Part shown: positions 17,418 through 25,992 of the stretch, piece after piece
Layout of the letters: each line of letters opens with the position of its first letter
Numbering within the stretch: the stretch's first letter is position 1
Assembly: GCF_009829325.1 (NCBI RefSeq)
Contig: NZ_VUOS01000013.1
Span: forward strand, 62,001-126,000
DNA: 64,000 nt
Reading direction: 5' to 3'
From: Nocardia sp. CY41
GTDB taxonomy: Bacteria; Actinomycetota; Actinomycetes; Mycobacteriales; Mycobacteriaceae
The notes under the pieces: model-generated
Database searches by the model: none
Told to the model about the DNA's origin: nothing
The model's input: only the letters and a program-made list of their open reading frames with translations
Position numbers and translations under genes: made by a program

Positions 17418-18277
17418 ATGGCACGGCGATCCGCGACCTGGTCGCGAGCACGAAGGCGGAAATGCTGCGGATGCGGAAGTGGCCGGCGTTCTGGATCGTG
17501 CTCGGCACGTGGCTTCTGCTGAATCTCACGTTCGCCTATCTGTTCAACTATCTGGCCTACACCTCGGGGGAATCGAGCCGGATGTCCAACGGCCTGCCGC
17601 GCGAGGCTCTGCTGCAGCAGCTGTTGCCCGCCGCGGTGCCGGAAGTGTTCACCCAAGGCATGGCGATGTTCGGCGGCGCGCTGATGCTCATCCTCGGCGC
17701 TTTGACGGTCGGCAGCGGATATGGCTGGGGCACCTGGAAGACCGTGTTCACCCAGGGGCCTGCACGGGCCCAGGTGGTCGCCGCGGTAGTGGTGAGTCTC
17801 GCGGCAGTGGTGGTGGCGCTGGTGTGCACGGCATTCGTCGCCGACATCGCGGTGGCCGCGCTGATCGCGGCGTCTCAGTCGCAGCCGCTCGCCCTGCCCG
17901 CGCTGGACCGGTCACTGCTCGGAATCCTCACGGGGGGCGTCATTCTCGGCATGTGGACACTGGCGGGAGCGTTGATCGGCGCGATCGCCCGCGGGCCCGC
18001 GCTTGCCGTGGGGCTCGGCCTGGTCTGGGTGCTGGTGGTGGAGAATTTGCTGCGCGGCGTCGCCGGGATCTTCGCGCCGATCGGGGTGATCACCGATCAT
18101 CTGCCCGGCACGGCGGCCGGGTCACTGGCGGGGGCGATGCGCACTGTGGACGGTCCTGCCACGCCAGGCGTGCTGCACGTGCTCTCCCGGACCGAATCGC
18201 TGATCGTGCTGGTGGTCTACCTGGTGCTGTTCGCGGGCGGCACGATCTGGCTGCTGCGTCGACGCGATGTGGTGTGA
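17414..18277 (+). CDS. ABC-2 type transporter permease
   Basis: 287 residues from the ATG that overlaps the ATPase stop. About six hydrophobic helices: residues 20-45, 85-108, 120-150, 165-190, 195-215 and 255-280. A long loop after helix 1 faces outward. With the ATPase it forms a two-gene exporter; the substrate is unknown. Placed beside the two-component system that may control it. Confidence 0.85.
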   Translation: MNGTAIRDLVASTKAEMLRMRKWPAFWIVLGTWLLLNLTFAYLFNYLAYTSGESSRMSNGLPREALLQQLLPAAVPEVFTQGMAMFGGALMLILGALTVGSGYGWGTWKTVFTQGPARAQVVAAVVVSLAAVVVALVCTAFVADIAVAALIAASQSQPLALPALDRSLLGILTGGVILGMWTLAGALIGAIARGPALAVGLGLVWVLVVENLLRGVAGIFAPIGVITDHLPGTAAGSLAGAMRTVDGPATPGVLHVLSRTESLIVLVVYLVLFAGGTIWLLRRRDVV

Positions 18278-18292
18278 ACCACGACTCGACGG

Positions 18293-18318
18293 CCGTGCTC
18301 ACCTCTGCGTGAGCACGG
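18293..18318 (+). terminator. Terminator between permease and tetR genes
   Basis: Perfect 10-bp stem, CCGTGCTCAC/GTGAGCACGG, with a 6-nt loop, followed by TTT on the plus strand. It overlaps the stop codon of the convergent TetR gene. Confidence 0.75.
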
Positions 18319-18907
18319 TTTCGGCGATCACCTGGAGCGCGTCGGCGATCTGTCCGGAAGTCAGGCCGCGCTCGCGTTGCTGCCGATAGACCTCGGCCGC
18401 CAGTGGTGCGAGGAGCGGGTCGACCAGTGCGTCCGGTTCGCGAATCCCCGCCGCCACCACCAACGCTCGCACATGGGCGTACCAGAATCCGTAAGCCCCG
18501 GTCGCGAAGCGGGCCCCGCCGATCTCCGCGCCGAGTACGAGATGGGCGTGCGCGTCCAGCAATCCGACCATCGCGGCGTAGAACGCGCCCAGTCTCTTCG
18601 CTGGGGGAGCTCCGGGCCCGAGCGGCGGCGGACCGGAGAGCAGTTTCTCTTGCAGCGCTCGCTCGTGTTCGTCGAGCAGGGCTACGGCGACCGAATTGGT
18701 GTCCGGATAGCGCCGGTAGAGGGTGCCGCGGCCGACGCCTGCGGCCTTCGCGATGTCGTCCATCGTCACCGTGCGTGGGTCCCGGGCGGCGAACAACTCG
18801 GCCGCGGCGGCGAGCACTTTGGCTCGGTTGCGGGCCGCGTCCGCGCGTTCCGGGGCCGCCGACCGGCCCGGACCGAGGCCTGCGAGCAGATCGGATCGGG
18901 GGTGCAT
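18299..18907 (-). CDS. TetR-family regulator of the azoreductase-SMR operon
   Basis: 202 residues from ATG 18907 (MHPRSD); upstream ATG codons in frame overlap an operator and are less likely. HTH at about residues 25-70: AAAELFAARDP, VTMDDIAKAAGVGRGTLYRRYPD. The ligand domain is typical in length. Divergent from azoR, with two copies of its probable operator between them, so it most likely represses both itself and the azoR operon. Confidence 0.88.
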   Translation of the reverse strand: MHPRSDLLAGLGPGRSAAPERADAARNRAKVLAAAAELFAARDPRTVTMDDIAKAAGVGRGTLYRRYPDTNSVAVALLDEHERALQEKLLSGPPPLGPGAPPAKRLGAFYAAMVGLLDAHAHLVLGAEIGGARFATGAYGFWYAHVRALVVAAGIREPDALVDPLLAPLAAEVYRQQRERGLTSGQIADALQVIAETVLTQR

Positions 18908-18936
18908 GCCGTGACTGTAGCCGATCGGACGATAAG

Positions 18937-18995
18937 TGGACAACATGTCCATATTGCGCGTACGGTGGGCTCGACGCTAATCGGACAATATGTCC
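18937..18995. promoter_or_regulatory. Paired TetR operators between tetR and azoR
   Basis: Two similar palindromes: TGGACAACATGTCCA (18937-18951) and GGACAATATGTCC (18983-18995), centres 45 bp apart. The shared core is GGACA-N3-TGTCC. They lie between divergent genes, one near each start, as expected for an autoregulated TetR. Confidence 0.75.
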
Positions 18996-19015
18996 ACTTA
19001 ATCGGAGGTCGGATC

Positions 19016-19663
19016 ATGAGCACCCTGTTGCACCTCGACGCCAGCGCCCGGCGACGGTCGATCAGCCGGGAACTGAGCGGCGCTTTCGCCGACGCGTGGC
19101 GCGCACGGCATCCGGACGGCGGCTACCACTACCGCGACCTCGCCGCCGAGCCGGTGCCGTTCATCGGCGAAGCGTGGACCGAGCTGTGCGACGCCGTGCT
19201 CGCCTTGCCGAGCACCGACCCGGCGCGGCTCGGTGCCTTGGTGCGCACCCCGGCGCAGGCCGCCGCATGGAAGGTCGTCGAGCCGTTGCTCGCCGAGCTG
19301 CTCGCGGCGGATGTGATCCTGATCGGCACCCCGATGTACAACTACTCGATCCCGGCCTCGCTCAAAGCATGGCTGGACCAGGTGACCTTTCCGCGAATGT
19401 CGCTGGGCCACCGTCGGTTCGTCGTGACGAGCGCGCGCGGCGGTGCTTACTCGCCCGGCGCCCCCAAAGCCGCCTACGACTATCAGGAGCGCTTTCTGCG
19501 CGACTTCTTCGCGGGCCATTTCGCCGTATCCGACGTCGTTTTCGTGCACGCGGAACTCGCGAATGCCCGTCAGGACCCGGCCCTGGCGCACCGGCGCGCC
19601 GAGCACGACGCGTCGTATGCGCGCGCTTCGGCCGCCGTCAGCGCTCTTGCCGGGGAGTACTGA
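19016..19663 (+). CDS. azoR: FMN-dependent NADH-azoreductase family protein
   Basis: 215 residues, flavodoxin-like NQO1/AzoR fold. N-terminal LLHLDASAR phosphate-binding loop; GTPMYNYSIPASLKAWLDQV is the classic AzoR flavin-binding segment; TSARGGAYS follows. The enzyme reduces azo compounds and quinones with NAD(P)H. Start ATG 19016 with TCGGAGG upstream. Followed after 1 nt by the SMR gene and preceded by the TetR operators, so it belongs to a small detoxification operon. Confidence 0.88.
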   Translation: MSTLLHLDASARRRSISRELSGAFADAWRARHPDGGYHYRDLAAEPVPFIGEAWTELCDAVLALPSTDPARLGALVRTPAQAAAWKVVEPLLAELLAADVILIGTPMYNYSIPASLKAWLDQVTFPRMSLGHRRFVVTSARGGAYSPGAPKAAYDYQERFLRDFFAGHFAVSDVVFVHAELANARQDPALAHRRAEHDASYARASAAVSALAGEY

Positions 19664-19664
19664 C

Positions 19665-19985
19665 ATGAACTGGGTAGTTCTCGTCGCCGCCGGGCTGGTG
19701 GAGATCGTCTGGTCGCAGAGCATCAAACCGACCGAGAATTTCACCAGGCTGGTCCCCACCCTGGTCTGTTTCGTGCTCGGCGCGACCGCCGTCTACTTGC
19801 TGTCCCGCGCCATGCAGACGTTGCCGGTCGGTACCGCCTACGCGGTGTTCACCGGCATCGGCGCGCTCGGCGCGATCACCCTCGGCATCGTGGTCCACAA
19901 GGACCCGCTCGGCGCCGGGCGCTTGCTGGCGCTCGCGTTGATCCTCGGCGGCATCGTGCTGGCCAGGATCACGAACCCGGAGTAG
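19665..19985 (+). CDS. Small multidrug resistance (SMR) transporter, SugE/Gdx-like
   Basis: 106 residues, four membrane helices, with the essential membrane Glu13 in GLVEIVW. TPVGTAYAVFTGIGALGA is closest to the SugE/Gdx branch (guanidinium exporters) rather than EmrE. ATG begins one base after the azoR stop. No guanidine riboswitch is seen upstream; control is evidently through TetR. Substrate could be guanidinium or a cationic compound. Confidence 0.85.
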   Translation: MNWVVLVAAGLVEIVWSQSIKPTENFTRLVPTLVCFVLGATAVYLLSRAMQTLPVGTAYAVFTGIGALGAITLGIVVHKDPLGAGRLLALALILGGIVLARITNPE

Positions 19986-20155
19986 GCCCCCGACCGCGCG
20001 GATTCGCTTGGGCGTGGGGCACTTACCGCTGACGCGCGCACCGTGTCCGAGCGCCGCGTCGCGGCGAACGCGATCGGTGAACCGGTGGGCCGGGGCGCGT
20101 CGGCCGGGGTAGGTTCGTCCTGAATCGTCTAATGATCATCGGCGAAAGGACCGTG

Positions 20156-20596
20156 ATGCCCACACGTACCGCGCGTACTGCCTGGACCGGCACCCTGCAG
20201 GAGGGTTCCGGACAGGTCGAACTGGCCAGTTCGGGGGTCGGTAAGTACGACGTGTCGTTTCCCAAGCGTTCCGCCGAGGAGGCCGACGGCACTACCAGCC
20301 CGGAGGAACTGATCGCGGCCGCGCACTCGTCCTGCTACGCGATGGCGCTGTCGGCGCAGATCGGCAACGCGGGCGGCACCCCGGAGAGCCTGGACGTCAC
20401 CGCCGATGTGACCCTCGGCCCCGATCCGGCGGGCGGCTTTCGGATCACCGGGATCAAGCTGACCGTCCGCGGTCGCGTCTCGGGCATCGACGCGGACGCC
20501 TTCCATGCCGCGGCCGAGGCCGCCAAGGCGGGCTGCCCGGTCAGCAAGGCCCTCGCCGGCGTCGACCACATCACCCTCGACGCGGCCCTCGCGTAG
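20156..20596 (+). CDS. OsmC-family peroxiredoxin
   Basis: 146 residues from ATG 20156 (AAAGGA upstream). Thiol peroxidase acting on organic hydroperoxides. Peroxidatic Cys in HSSCYAMAL and resolving Cys in KAGCPVSKAL, at the spacing usual for OsmC. Family members use dihydrolipoyl or similar reductants. It stands alone between the SMR gene and a convergent membrane gene. Confidence 0.9.
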   Translation: MPTRTARTAWTGTLQEGSGQVELASSGVGKYDVSFPKRSAEEADGTTSPEELIAAAHSSCYAMALSAQIGNAGGTPESLDVTADVTLGPDPAGGFRITGIKLTVRGRVSGIDADAFHAAAEAAKAGCPVSKALAGVDHITLDAALA

Positions 20597-20605
20597 CACG
20601 CCGTT

Positions 20606-20632
20606 GCCCCGCATCCCCCATGGGTGCGGGGC
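20606..20632 (+). terminator. Hairpin after osmC-like gene
   Basis: GCCCCGCA (20606-20613) and TGCGGGGC (20625-20632) form an 8-bp stem between two convergent genes. No T tract follows, so a terminator role is only likely. Confidence 0.45.
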
Positions 20633-20651
20633 GCGAAGCGTGTGCGGCGGA

Positions 20652-21131
20652 TCAGCGCTCGTGGAAGTAGCGGCGCGCGGGCCGGGTGTAGAGCGCCGGG
20701 ATGGCGATCAGCACGGCGATGACGTGAACCGCGCGGAAGGCGGCGAGCAGCAGTAACGCGGGTGCGGCATCCCGCACGAGGTCGCGCAGTTCGTTCGCGG
20801 ACATGGCCGCGGCGAGCGGCTCGATGAGCAACGGCAACAACCCGAAGACGCCGATGCCGACCGTGAGGAACAGGCGGGCCCATCGGTCGCCGCGGGTCAT
20901 CCGCACCGCGACGGCGAGCACCAGAAGGTAGATCGCCATGCGAAGGCCCAGCCCGGTCGCGACGCTCGCCGGGTCGGCTGCGGGGGACAGGAAGGCTCGC
21001 GCGATCGTCTCCGCGACGCCCGCGACCAATGCCACCACCAATGCGACGAACGCGACACGGACGGCGCGTGGTGGTCCAGCAGGGTAGACGCGCAATGGCT
21101 TGGTCCAGACGGGAAAGGCGGTGCCGGTCAT
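20652..21131 (-). CDS. Hypothetical membrane protein
   Basis: 159 residues with four hydrophobic helices (about residues 28-48, 65-80, 88-108, 122-145). Basic N-terminus WTKPLRVYPAGPPRAVR. No recognised family motif. Lies downstream of cbtA on the same strand (35-nt gap), possibly in the same transcript, but it has no sign of a metal-binding motif. Confidence 0.6.
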   Translation of the reverse strand: MTGTAFPVWTKPLRVYPAGPPRAVRVAFVALVVALVAGVAETIARAFLSPAADPASVATGLGLRMAIYLLVLAVAVRMTRGDRWARLFLTVGIGVFGLLPLLIEPLAAAMSANELRDLVRDAAPALLLLAAFRAVHVIAVLIAIPALYTRPARRYFHER

Positions 21132-21166
21132 GGGACCGACACTGCCGCAGCGCTGCTAGGCGCGAA

Positions 21167-21985
21167 TCACTCCGCGGTAGCGGCCGCGACCCGTACCGGG
21201 GTATCGGTGCGTGTCGCGAACTCACTGAGCGCCGCGAAACCGAGGGCCAGGCATACCCACAGGGTCGCTGTCTCGGCCAACGACGCCACCCGGAACTGCC
21301 ACAGCAGGGTGGCGGGGAAGTCCGCGCTCACCTCGTTCACGCCGGGCAGCAGGATGTATCCGAGCGTGGTCACCAGGACGAACGCCGCGACGCCTCCGAT
21401 CAACCGGAACGTGGGAAGTTGCCCGCGCAGCGCGGTGAACACCGCCACCGCCACGCCGACGGCCACGAGGCCCAGCACGACCGCCGCCACCCACAGCAGG
21501 GTGCGCTCGTTGATGGTGTCCGGGTCGCCCACCGCCGGTGGGTTGGCCGGGTACTTGAAGAAGGGCACCGCGACGATCGCGGCCCAACCCGCCACGCCGA
21601 GCGCCAGTGCGAGCCGTGGACCGGTCAGCGTGGTGTGGCGGCGCGCGAAATGCGCGACCGAGGCGTAGATGGCGCCGAGTGCGAGCCCGGCCAGGCCGAG
21701 CGCGAGAAACTGCCCGAACTTCTGGCCGCCGCGGCTCACCAGCGGTTCTTCCTCGTCACCGTGGGAATGTCCGCCCGGCGGTCGGGCGTCGCCGTGCGCG
21801 TGCGGCGATTCGGCGTGTTCGCCGTGCGGGTGTTCGCCGGCGGAGTCGGCTTCCTCGATGGCGATGGCGGCGTCCACCTTGGGTTCACCGACGAAGTAAC
21901 CGACTGTGGCGGCCAGCAGTCCGGCGATCAAACCGGCCAGCAGGCCGCGCAGCAGCAGGGTTCGGAGCGAACCGATCAGTGGCAC
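21167..21985 (-). CDS. cbtA: Cobalt transporter subunit CbtA
   Basis: 272 residues. About six membrane helices, with a His-rich loop at about residues 50-75 (GEHPHGEHAESPHAHGD and GGHSHGDEEE) likely to bind Co2+. CbtA was predicted as a B12-regulated cobalt transporter partnered by CbtB. Start ATG 21985 lies inside the end of cbtB (10-nt overlap). Confidence 0.9.
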   Translation of the reverse strand: MPLIGSLRTLLLRGLLAGLIAGLLAATVGYFVGEPKVDAAIAIEEADSAGEHPHGEHAESPHAHGDARPPGGHSHGDEEEPLVSRGGQKFGQFLALGLAGLALGAIYASVAHFARRHTTLTGPRLALALGVAGWAAIVAVPFFKYPANPPAVGDPDTINERTLLWVAAVVLGLVAVGVAVAVFTALRGQLPTFRLIGGVAAFVLVTTLGYILLPGVNEVSADFPATLLWQFRVASLAETATLWVCLALGFAALSEFATRTDTPVRVAAATAE

Positions 21986-22170
21986 GGAAGCCCCAGCAGG
22001 TGGCGTCCGTCGTGCATCAGCTCATGCAGGTACATCCCGCTGCGCGAGATGACGCCCTGGTCGAACCCGACCAGGTACAGCGTGAGCAGTGCGAGAAGAA
22101 CGACACCGACCGTGACGAGCACGGTGGCCAGGGAATCGGTTGCCCGGCTGGGTGAATGCGCGATGGCCAT
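21976..22170 (-). CDS. cbtB: Cobalt transporter subunit CbtB
   Basis: 64 residues. One membrane helix at about residues 15-35 and a C-terminal His motif HELMHDGRHLLGLPCH, the hallmark of CbtB. Preceded by AAGGAGGA and by a cobalamin riboswitch 40 nt upstream, so cobalt uptake is turned down when B12 is plentiful. Confidence 0.9.
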   Translation of the reverse strand: MAIAHSPSRATDSLATVLVTVGVVLLALLTLYLVGFDQGVISRSGMYLHELMHDGRHLLGLPCH

Positions 22171-22211
22171 TCGAGTCCTCCTTGGGATACGCGTCCCGTC
22201 GGGTGGTGGCG

Positions 22212-22342
22212 CGACGGTGCCGGTGTCTGGCTTTCCGGCACCGGACTCGGTGCGTGGAACACAGTGGCGCGACCGCTCCGGAATCTCACCGGAATTACCG
22301 CGTCACCCTCGCGTTTGTCCTTCGAACTGTGACACCCGCACC
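22212..22342 (-). promoter_or_regulatory. Cobalamin (B12) riboswitch
   Basis: Read on the minus strand. The conserved core TTCCGGTGAGATTCCGG is near 22290-22275, then GCCACTGT near 22265-22258, and a B12-box-like AAAGCCAGACACCGGC near 22234-22219. GGTGCGGGTGTCAC opens the element. Order and spacing match the cobalamin aptamer. It sits directly before cbtB. The ends are approximate. Confidence 0.85.
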
Positions 22343-22432
22343 GCCCCGGCGTCAACCGGGTCCGGCACGGGCGTACCACGGCGTCGGGCGAGTCGCCGGG
22401 CAGGCGGGCCTGCCCGGCGGTAGGTCTCGGAC

Positions 22433-22747
22433 TCAGTTCGCGGGCTTCGCGTCGACGTCGAGCACGACCTCGAACTCCAGCAGGGACGCACCCGTCGAGA
22501 CCGGCTTCTGCCGCTCGCCCGCGTGCGCCTCGCGCGCGGGCCCGTCCCGCCAAGCCGCGAAGGATTCTTCCGAATCCCATTGCGTCACCACGAAATAGCG
22601 CTTCTCACCGGCCACCGGACGCAGCAACTGGAAGCCGAGGAAGCCGGGGGAGTTCTCGACCGCGTGCGCACGGTGGGCGAACCGCTTCTCCAGCTCGGGG
22701 CCCGCGCCCTCGGGAACCTCGATCGCGTTGATCTTCACAACAGCCAT
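22433..22747 (-). CDS. mhuD: Heme-degrading monooxygenase MhuD
   Basis: 104 residues, very similar to mycobacterial MhuD over its whole length. Opens heme to release iron, giving mycobilins rather than biliverdin and CO in M. tuberculosis. Catalytic residues are conserved at the same numbers: Asn7, Trp66 and heme ligand His75. Ferredoxin-like ABM fold dimer. Divergent from the alpha/beta hydrolase gene, as in M. tuberculosis (Rv3592/Rv3591c). Confidence 0.95.
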   Translation of the reverse strand: MAVVKINAIEVPEGAGPELEKRFAHRAHAVENSPGFLGFQLLRPVAGEKRYFVVTQWDSEESFAAWRDGPAREAHAGERQKPVSTGASLLEFEVVLDVDAKPAN

Positions 22748-22784
22748 GCGTCCAAGCTAGCGGCTGCTGCCGAGCAGACGCTCG

Positions 22785-23552
22785 GTGACTCGTATTGTCG
22801 AGGCGATGTTGTACGACGAAGGCGGAGCAGGCGCGCCGATCCTGCTGCTGCACGGACTGATGGGCCGCGCGCGCACCTGGCGCGATCAGCTGGGCTGGCT
22901 GCGCGAATACGGCCACGTCTACACCTTCGACGCCGCCGGGCACGGCAGGCCCGCGCCGGTGCAGCTGACCACCGAGGCGTTCGTCGCCGACCTCGCCGCT
23001 TGCACCGCCGCGATCGCCGAGCCGATGGTGGTGATCGGCCATTCGATGGGCGCGCTGCACGGCTGGGTGTTCGCCGCTACCCACCCCGAGCGGGTCCGGG
23101 CGCTGGTGATCGAGGACATCGCGCCGGACTTCACCGGCCGCACCGCCGCGCACTGGGCGGCCATGATCGAGGCATGGCCGCAGCCGTTTCCCGACGACGA
23201 GGCGGTGTTGTCCTTCTTCGGGCCGGTCGCCGGGCGGTACTTCCTGAATTCGTTCGAGCGCGGGCCGGAGGGATACCGGCTGCACGGCTCGGTCACCACC
23301 TTCCGCGATATCTCCGAGGAGTGGGGAACGCGCGACTTCTGGCGGCAATGGCATGCGGTGCGAGTCCCCGCCCTGCTGCTGGAAGGCGAGCACAGCATCA
23401 CCCCGCCGGGGCAGATGCGGCAGATGGCCGCCGCGCACCCGGGCGCCGACTACGTCCTCGTCCCCGGCGCGGGCCACCTCGTCCACGACGACCAACCGGA
23501 GCGCTATCGAGCGGAAGTCGAGCGCTTCCTGCGACGAATATCGGGCAGCTAG
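22785..23552 (+). CDS. Alpha/beta hydrolase (Rv3591c-like)
   Basis: 255 residues. Oxyanion motif LLLHGLMGRA, nucleophile elbow GHSMGALHG and the late His in GAGHLVHDD near residue 235. No signal peptide, so cytosolic. Synteny with mhuD and mutY identifies it with Rv3591c. Substrate unknown. Start could be GTG 22785 or ATG 22806. Confidence 0.85.
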   Translation: MTRIVEAMLYDEGGAGAPILLLHGLMGRARTWRDQLGWLREYGHVYTFDAAGHGRPAPVQLTTEAFVADLAACTAAIAEPMVVIGHSMGALHGWVFAATHPERVRALVIEDIAPDFTGRTAAHWAAMIEAWPQPFPDDEAVLSFFGPVAGRYFLNSFERGPEGYRLHGSVTTFRDISEEWGTRDFWRQWHAVRVPALLLEGEHSITPPGQMRQMAAAHPGADYVLVPGAGHLVHDDQPERYRAEVERFLRRISGS

Positions 23553-23589
23553 GGACTTCGGCGCTTCCGTCGGGCGGCCCGATGTCGGT

Positions 23590-24507
23590 TCAGCTGATCA
23601 CCTCGGGATGCCCGCCCTCGCCCGCCAAGGCGAACAAACCGTCGGGTGTCTGTTCGATCAGACCGTCCACCAGCAGCGAATCCAGAGCGCGGTCGCGCTG
23701 GCCCGGATCGCGGGTCCAGGCCAGATCCAGGCGCATCCGTTCCACCGGACCGCTGGCGTGCCGCAAAACGTCGAGCAGGCGACCGCGCGCTTGCCGGTCG
23801 GTGCCCTCGTACTTCTGGGTGCGGCGGACCACGTCGCTCACCGGACGGCCCGCGGCGACCCACGCGCAGTCCGGCAACGGGCAGCGCGAGCAGTCGGGCG
23901 TGCGGGCAGTGCACACGGTCGCGCCGAGCTCCATCAGGGCGGCGGAGAACACCGCCGCGCGGTCGACCTGGAGCGGCAGCAGCGCCTCGGTTTCAGGGAG
24001 GTCCCGCGACGACGGATTGCCCGCCTCGGCGCGCCCGTGCACCGCCCTGGCAACCACCCGCCGGACGTTGGTGTCCACCACCGGAACACGCTGACCGTAG
24101 GCGAAACAGGCGACGGCGCGCGCGGTGTAGGCCCCGATACCGGGCAACCCGAGCAGCACCTCCACATCGGCGGGCACCTCGTCACCGTGCTCGGCCGCCA
24201 GTACCCGGGCGCACTCGTGCAACCGCAGCGCGCGGCGCGGATAGCCCAGCTTGCCCCAGGCGCGCAGCACTTCCGCCTGCGACGAGGCGGCCATCGCCGA
24301 AGGGACCGGCCAGCGCGCCACCCACTCCCGCCAGATCGGTTCCACCCGAACGACCGGGGTCTGCTGCAGCATGATCTCGCTCATCAGAATCTGCCACGCG
24401 GTGACGCCGTCGCGGCGCCACGGCAGATCGCGCGCGGTCGCTGCGTACCAGTCCAGCAACGTGTCCGCGTCGATGCCCTTCGGTGCGCCGTTCCGCACTG
24501 TCCTCAC
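23590..24507 (-). CDS. mutY: A/G-specific adenine glycosylase MutY
   Basis: 305 residues from GTG 24507, matching the mycobacterial length (304). Removes adenine opposite 8-oxoguanine. HhH motif LLGLPGIGAYTARAVACFA with catalytic Asp in VVDTNVRRV, and Glu in MSEIMLQQT. The 4Fe-4S cluster Cys ligands are CTARTPDCSRCPLPDC. A short C-terminal NUDIX-like MutT domain seems reduced, as in mycobacteria. Convergent with the hydrolase, 37 nt apart. Confidence 0.93.
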   Translation of the reverse strand: MRTVRNGAPKGIDADTLLDWYAATARDLPWRRDGVTAWQILMSEIMLQQTPVVRVEPIWREWVARWPVPSAMAASSQAEVLRAWGKLGYPRRALRLHECARVLAAEHGDEVPADVEVLLGLPGIGAYTARAVACFAYGQRVPVVDTNVRRVVARAVHGRAEAGNPSSRDLPETEALLPLQVDRAAVFSAALMELGATVCTARTPDCSRCPLPDCAWVAAGRPVSDVVRRTQKYEGTDRQARGRLLDVLRHASGPVERMRLDLAWTRDPGQRDRALDSLLVDGLIEQTPDGLFALAGEGGHPEVIS

Positions 24508-24598
24508 TATCCCCGTCCTACGGCCGCCAGGCGGTATTTGCCCACCCGTAACCGACCGAACTCGCTGGTAGCACAAACCATCCTGCACAATGGTCGGT

Positions 24599-25222
24599 AT
24601 GCCGGATTCCAACCCGATCAGTGCCTGGAAGTCCCTGCGTGAAGGCAACGACCGCTTCGTCAGTGGTGCGCTGCTGCATCCTAGCCAGGGTGCCGCGGAC
24701 CGGGCCAAGCTTGTCAGCGGCCAGCATCCGCACGCGATCTTGTTCGGTTGCGGCGACTCCCGGGTCGCCGCCGAACTGATCTTCGACCAAGGTCTCGGCG
24801 ACATGTTCGTGGTGCGTACCGCGGGCCATGTGGTCGACAGCTCGGTGCTCGGTTCGATCGAGTACGGGGTGCAGGTGCTCAACGTGCCGCTCATCGTAGT
24901 GCTCGGGCACGACAGCTGCGGAGCCGTGAAGGCCACCATCGACGCGCTCGACGGCGGCGAGGTCCCCGGCGGGTTCATCCGTAGCGTGGTCGAGCGAGTC
25001 ACCCCGTCCATCCTGGTCGGACGCCGGGAAGGACTGTCCACCGTCGACGAGATCGAGGCCAGGCACGTGGTGGAGACCAGTCGCCTGCTCATGCAGCGGT
25101 CGATGATCATCTCGCAAGCGGTGGCGACCGGCGCGTGCGCCATCGCCTCCGTGACCTACAAGCTGGCCGAGGGCAAAGTGCAGCTGCACCGGGTCGTCGG
25201 CAACATCGGCGAGGAGGCCTGA
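24599..25222 (+). CDS. Beta-class carbonic anhydrase
   Basis: 207 residues from ATG 24599. CO2/bicarbonate interconversion. Zinc ligands Cys51 (CGDSR), His104 and Cys107 (GHDSCGAV), with the Asp53-Arg55 dyad, at exactly the positions of mycobacterial CanB (Rv3588c). An ATG three codons earlier is possible, but the family begins here. Divergent from mutY as in M. tuberculosis. Confidence 0.95.
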   Translation: MPDSNPISAWKSLREGNDRFVSGALLHPSQGAADRAKLVSGQHPHAILFGCGDSRVAAELIFDQGLGDMFVVRTAGHVVDSSVLGSIEYGVQVLNVPLIVVLGHDSCGAVKATIDALDGGEVPGGFIRSVVERVTPSILVGRREGLSTVDEIEARHVVETSRLLMQRSMIISQAVATGACAIASVTYKLAEGKVQLHRVVGNIGEEA

Positions 25223-25335
25223 GGCCGCGATCGGCCCAGCGTGCCGGCGGAATGTACTCGTCGCCCGCGGGTGCGGGCGGCCGACACGCCGTGCCCCTGA
25301 GACGATGCGCCCGACCATGCCCTTACCGTTGAGGC

Positions 25336-25983
25336 GTGCTGGAACCGAATGGACCGCTGCCACCGGAGATCTACTGGCGTCGACGCGTGTTCGCCATCGG
25401 AATCCTGGTGGTCGCCCTGGCGCTGGTGATCTGGGTCGTGCTCGCGGTCGCGCGCGGCGGCGACTCGCCCGGTGACTCCCGCACCGCCGGGTCCAGCACG
25501 GTCACGGCCGAGCCCGCCGAGGCCGCGGCCAAGCCGTCGGGCGAGTCCGGCGCGCCGAAGACCTCCGCGGCGGCGAGCAGTGCCGCGGCAGGGCCGTGCC
25601 CGGACCAATCGCTGGCGATCAAGGTGACCGTCGAGCAGCCCACCTACAAGACCGGCGAGCAGCCGGTGTTCGGCATCGTCATCACGAACATCTCGGCGGT
25701 GCCGTGCACCCGGGACATGGGCTCCGGCCTGCAACAGGTCTCGGTGCACACGCTCGACGGCCAGCGGCGTCTGTGGTCGAGCACCGACTGCTATCCGGAC
25801 GGGCAGCCCGACGTCCGCACGATGAGCCGCGGCGAACAGGCGGCGTTCACGGTGACCTGGTCGGGCACCACGTCCCAGCCCAGCTGCGCGGGCGAACGCG
25901 TCCAGGTCCCCCCGGGGGCGTACAGCGTTGTCGCGCAACTCGGTTCGGTACGCAGCATGGCGGAGCCGTTCAACATCGCTTGA
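25336..25983 (+). CDS. Membrane-anchored secreted protein (Rv3587c-like)
   Basis: 215 residues. One N-terminal membrane anchor (about residues 17-39), a low-complexity Ala/Ser/Thr/Pro linker to residue 90, then an extracytoplasmic beta-rich domain with four Cys (PCPDQ, VPCTRD, STDCYPD, PSCAGE) likely paired. GTG 25336 follows a TACCGT -10 at 25324-25329 by 6 nt, so it is probably leaderless. Position matches Rv3587c. Function unknown. Confidence 0.75.
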   Translation: MLEPNGPLPPEIYWRRRVFAIGILVVALALVIWVVLAVARGGDSPGDSRTAGSSTVTAEPAEAAAKPSGESGAPKTSAAASSAAAGPCPDQSLAIKVTVEQPTYKTGEQPVFGIVITNISAVPCTRDMGSGLQQVSVHTLDGQRRLWSSTDCYPDGQPDVRTMSRGEQAAFTVTWSGTTSQPSCAGERVQVPPGAYSVVAQLGSVRSMAEPFNIA

Positions 25984-25992
25984 GAAAAGCGG

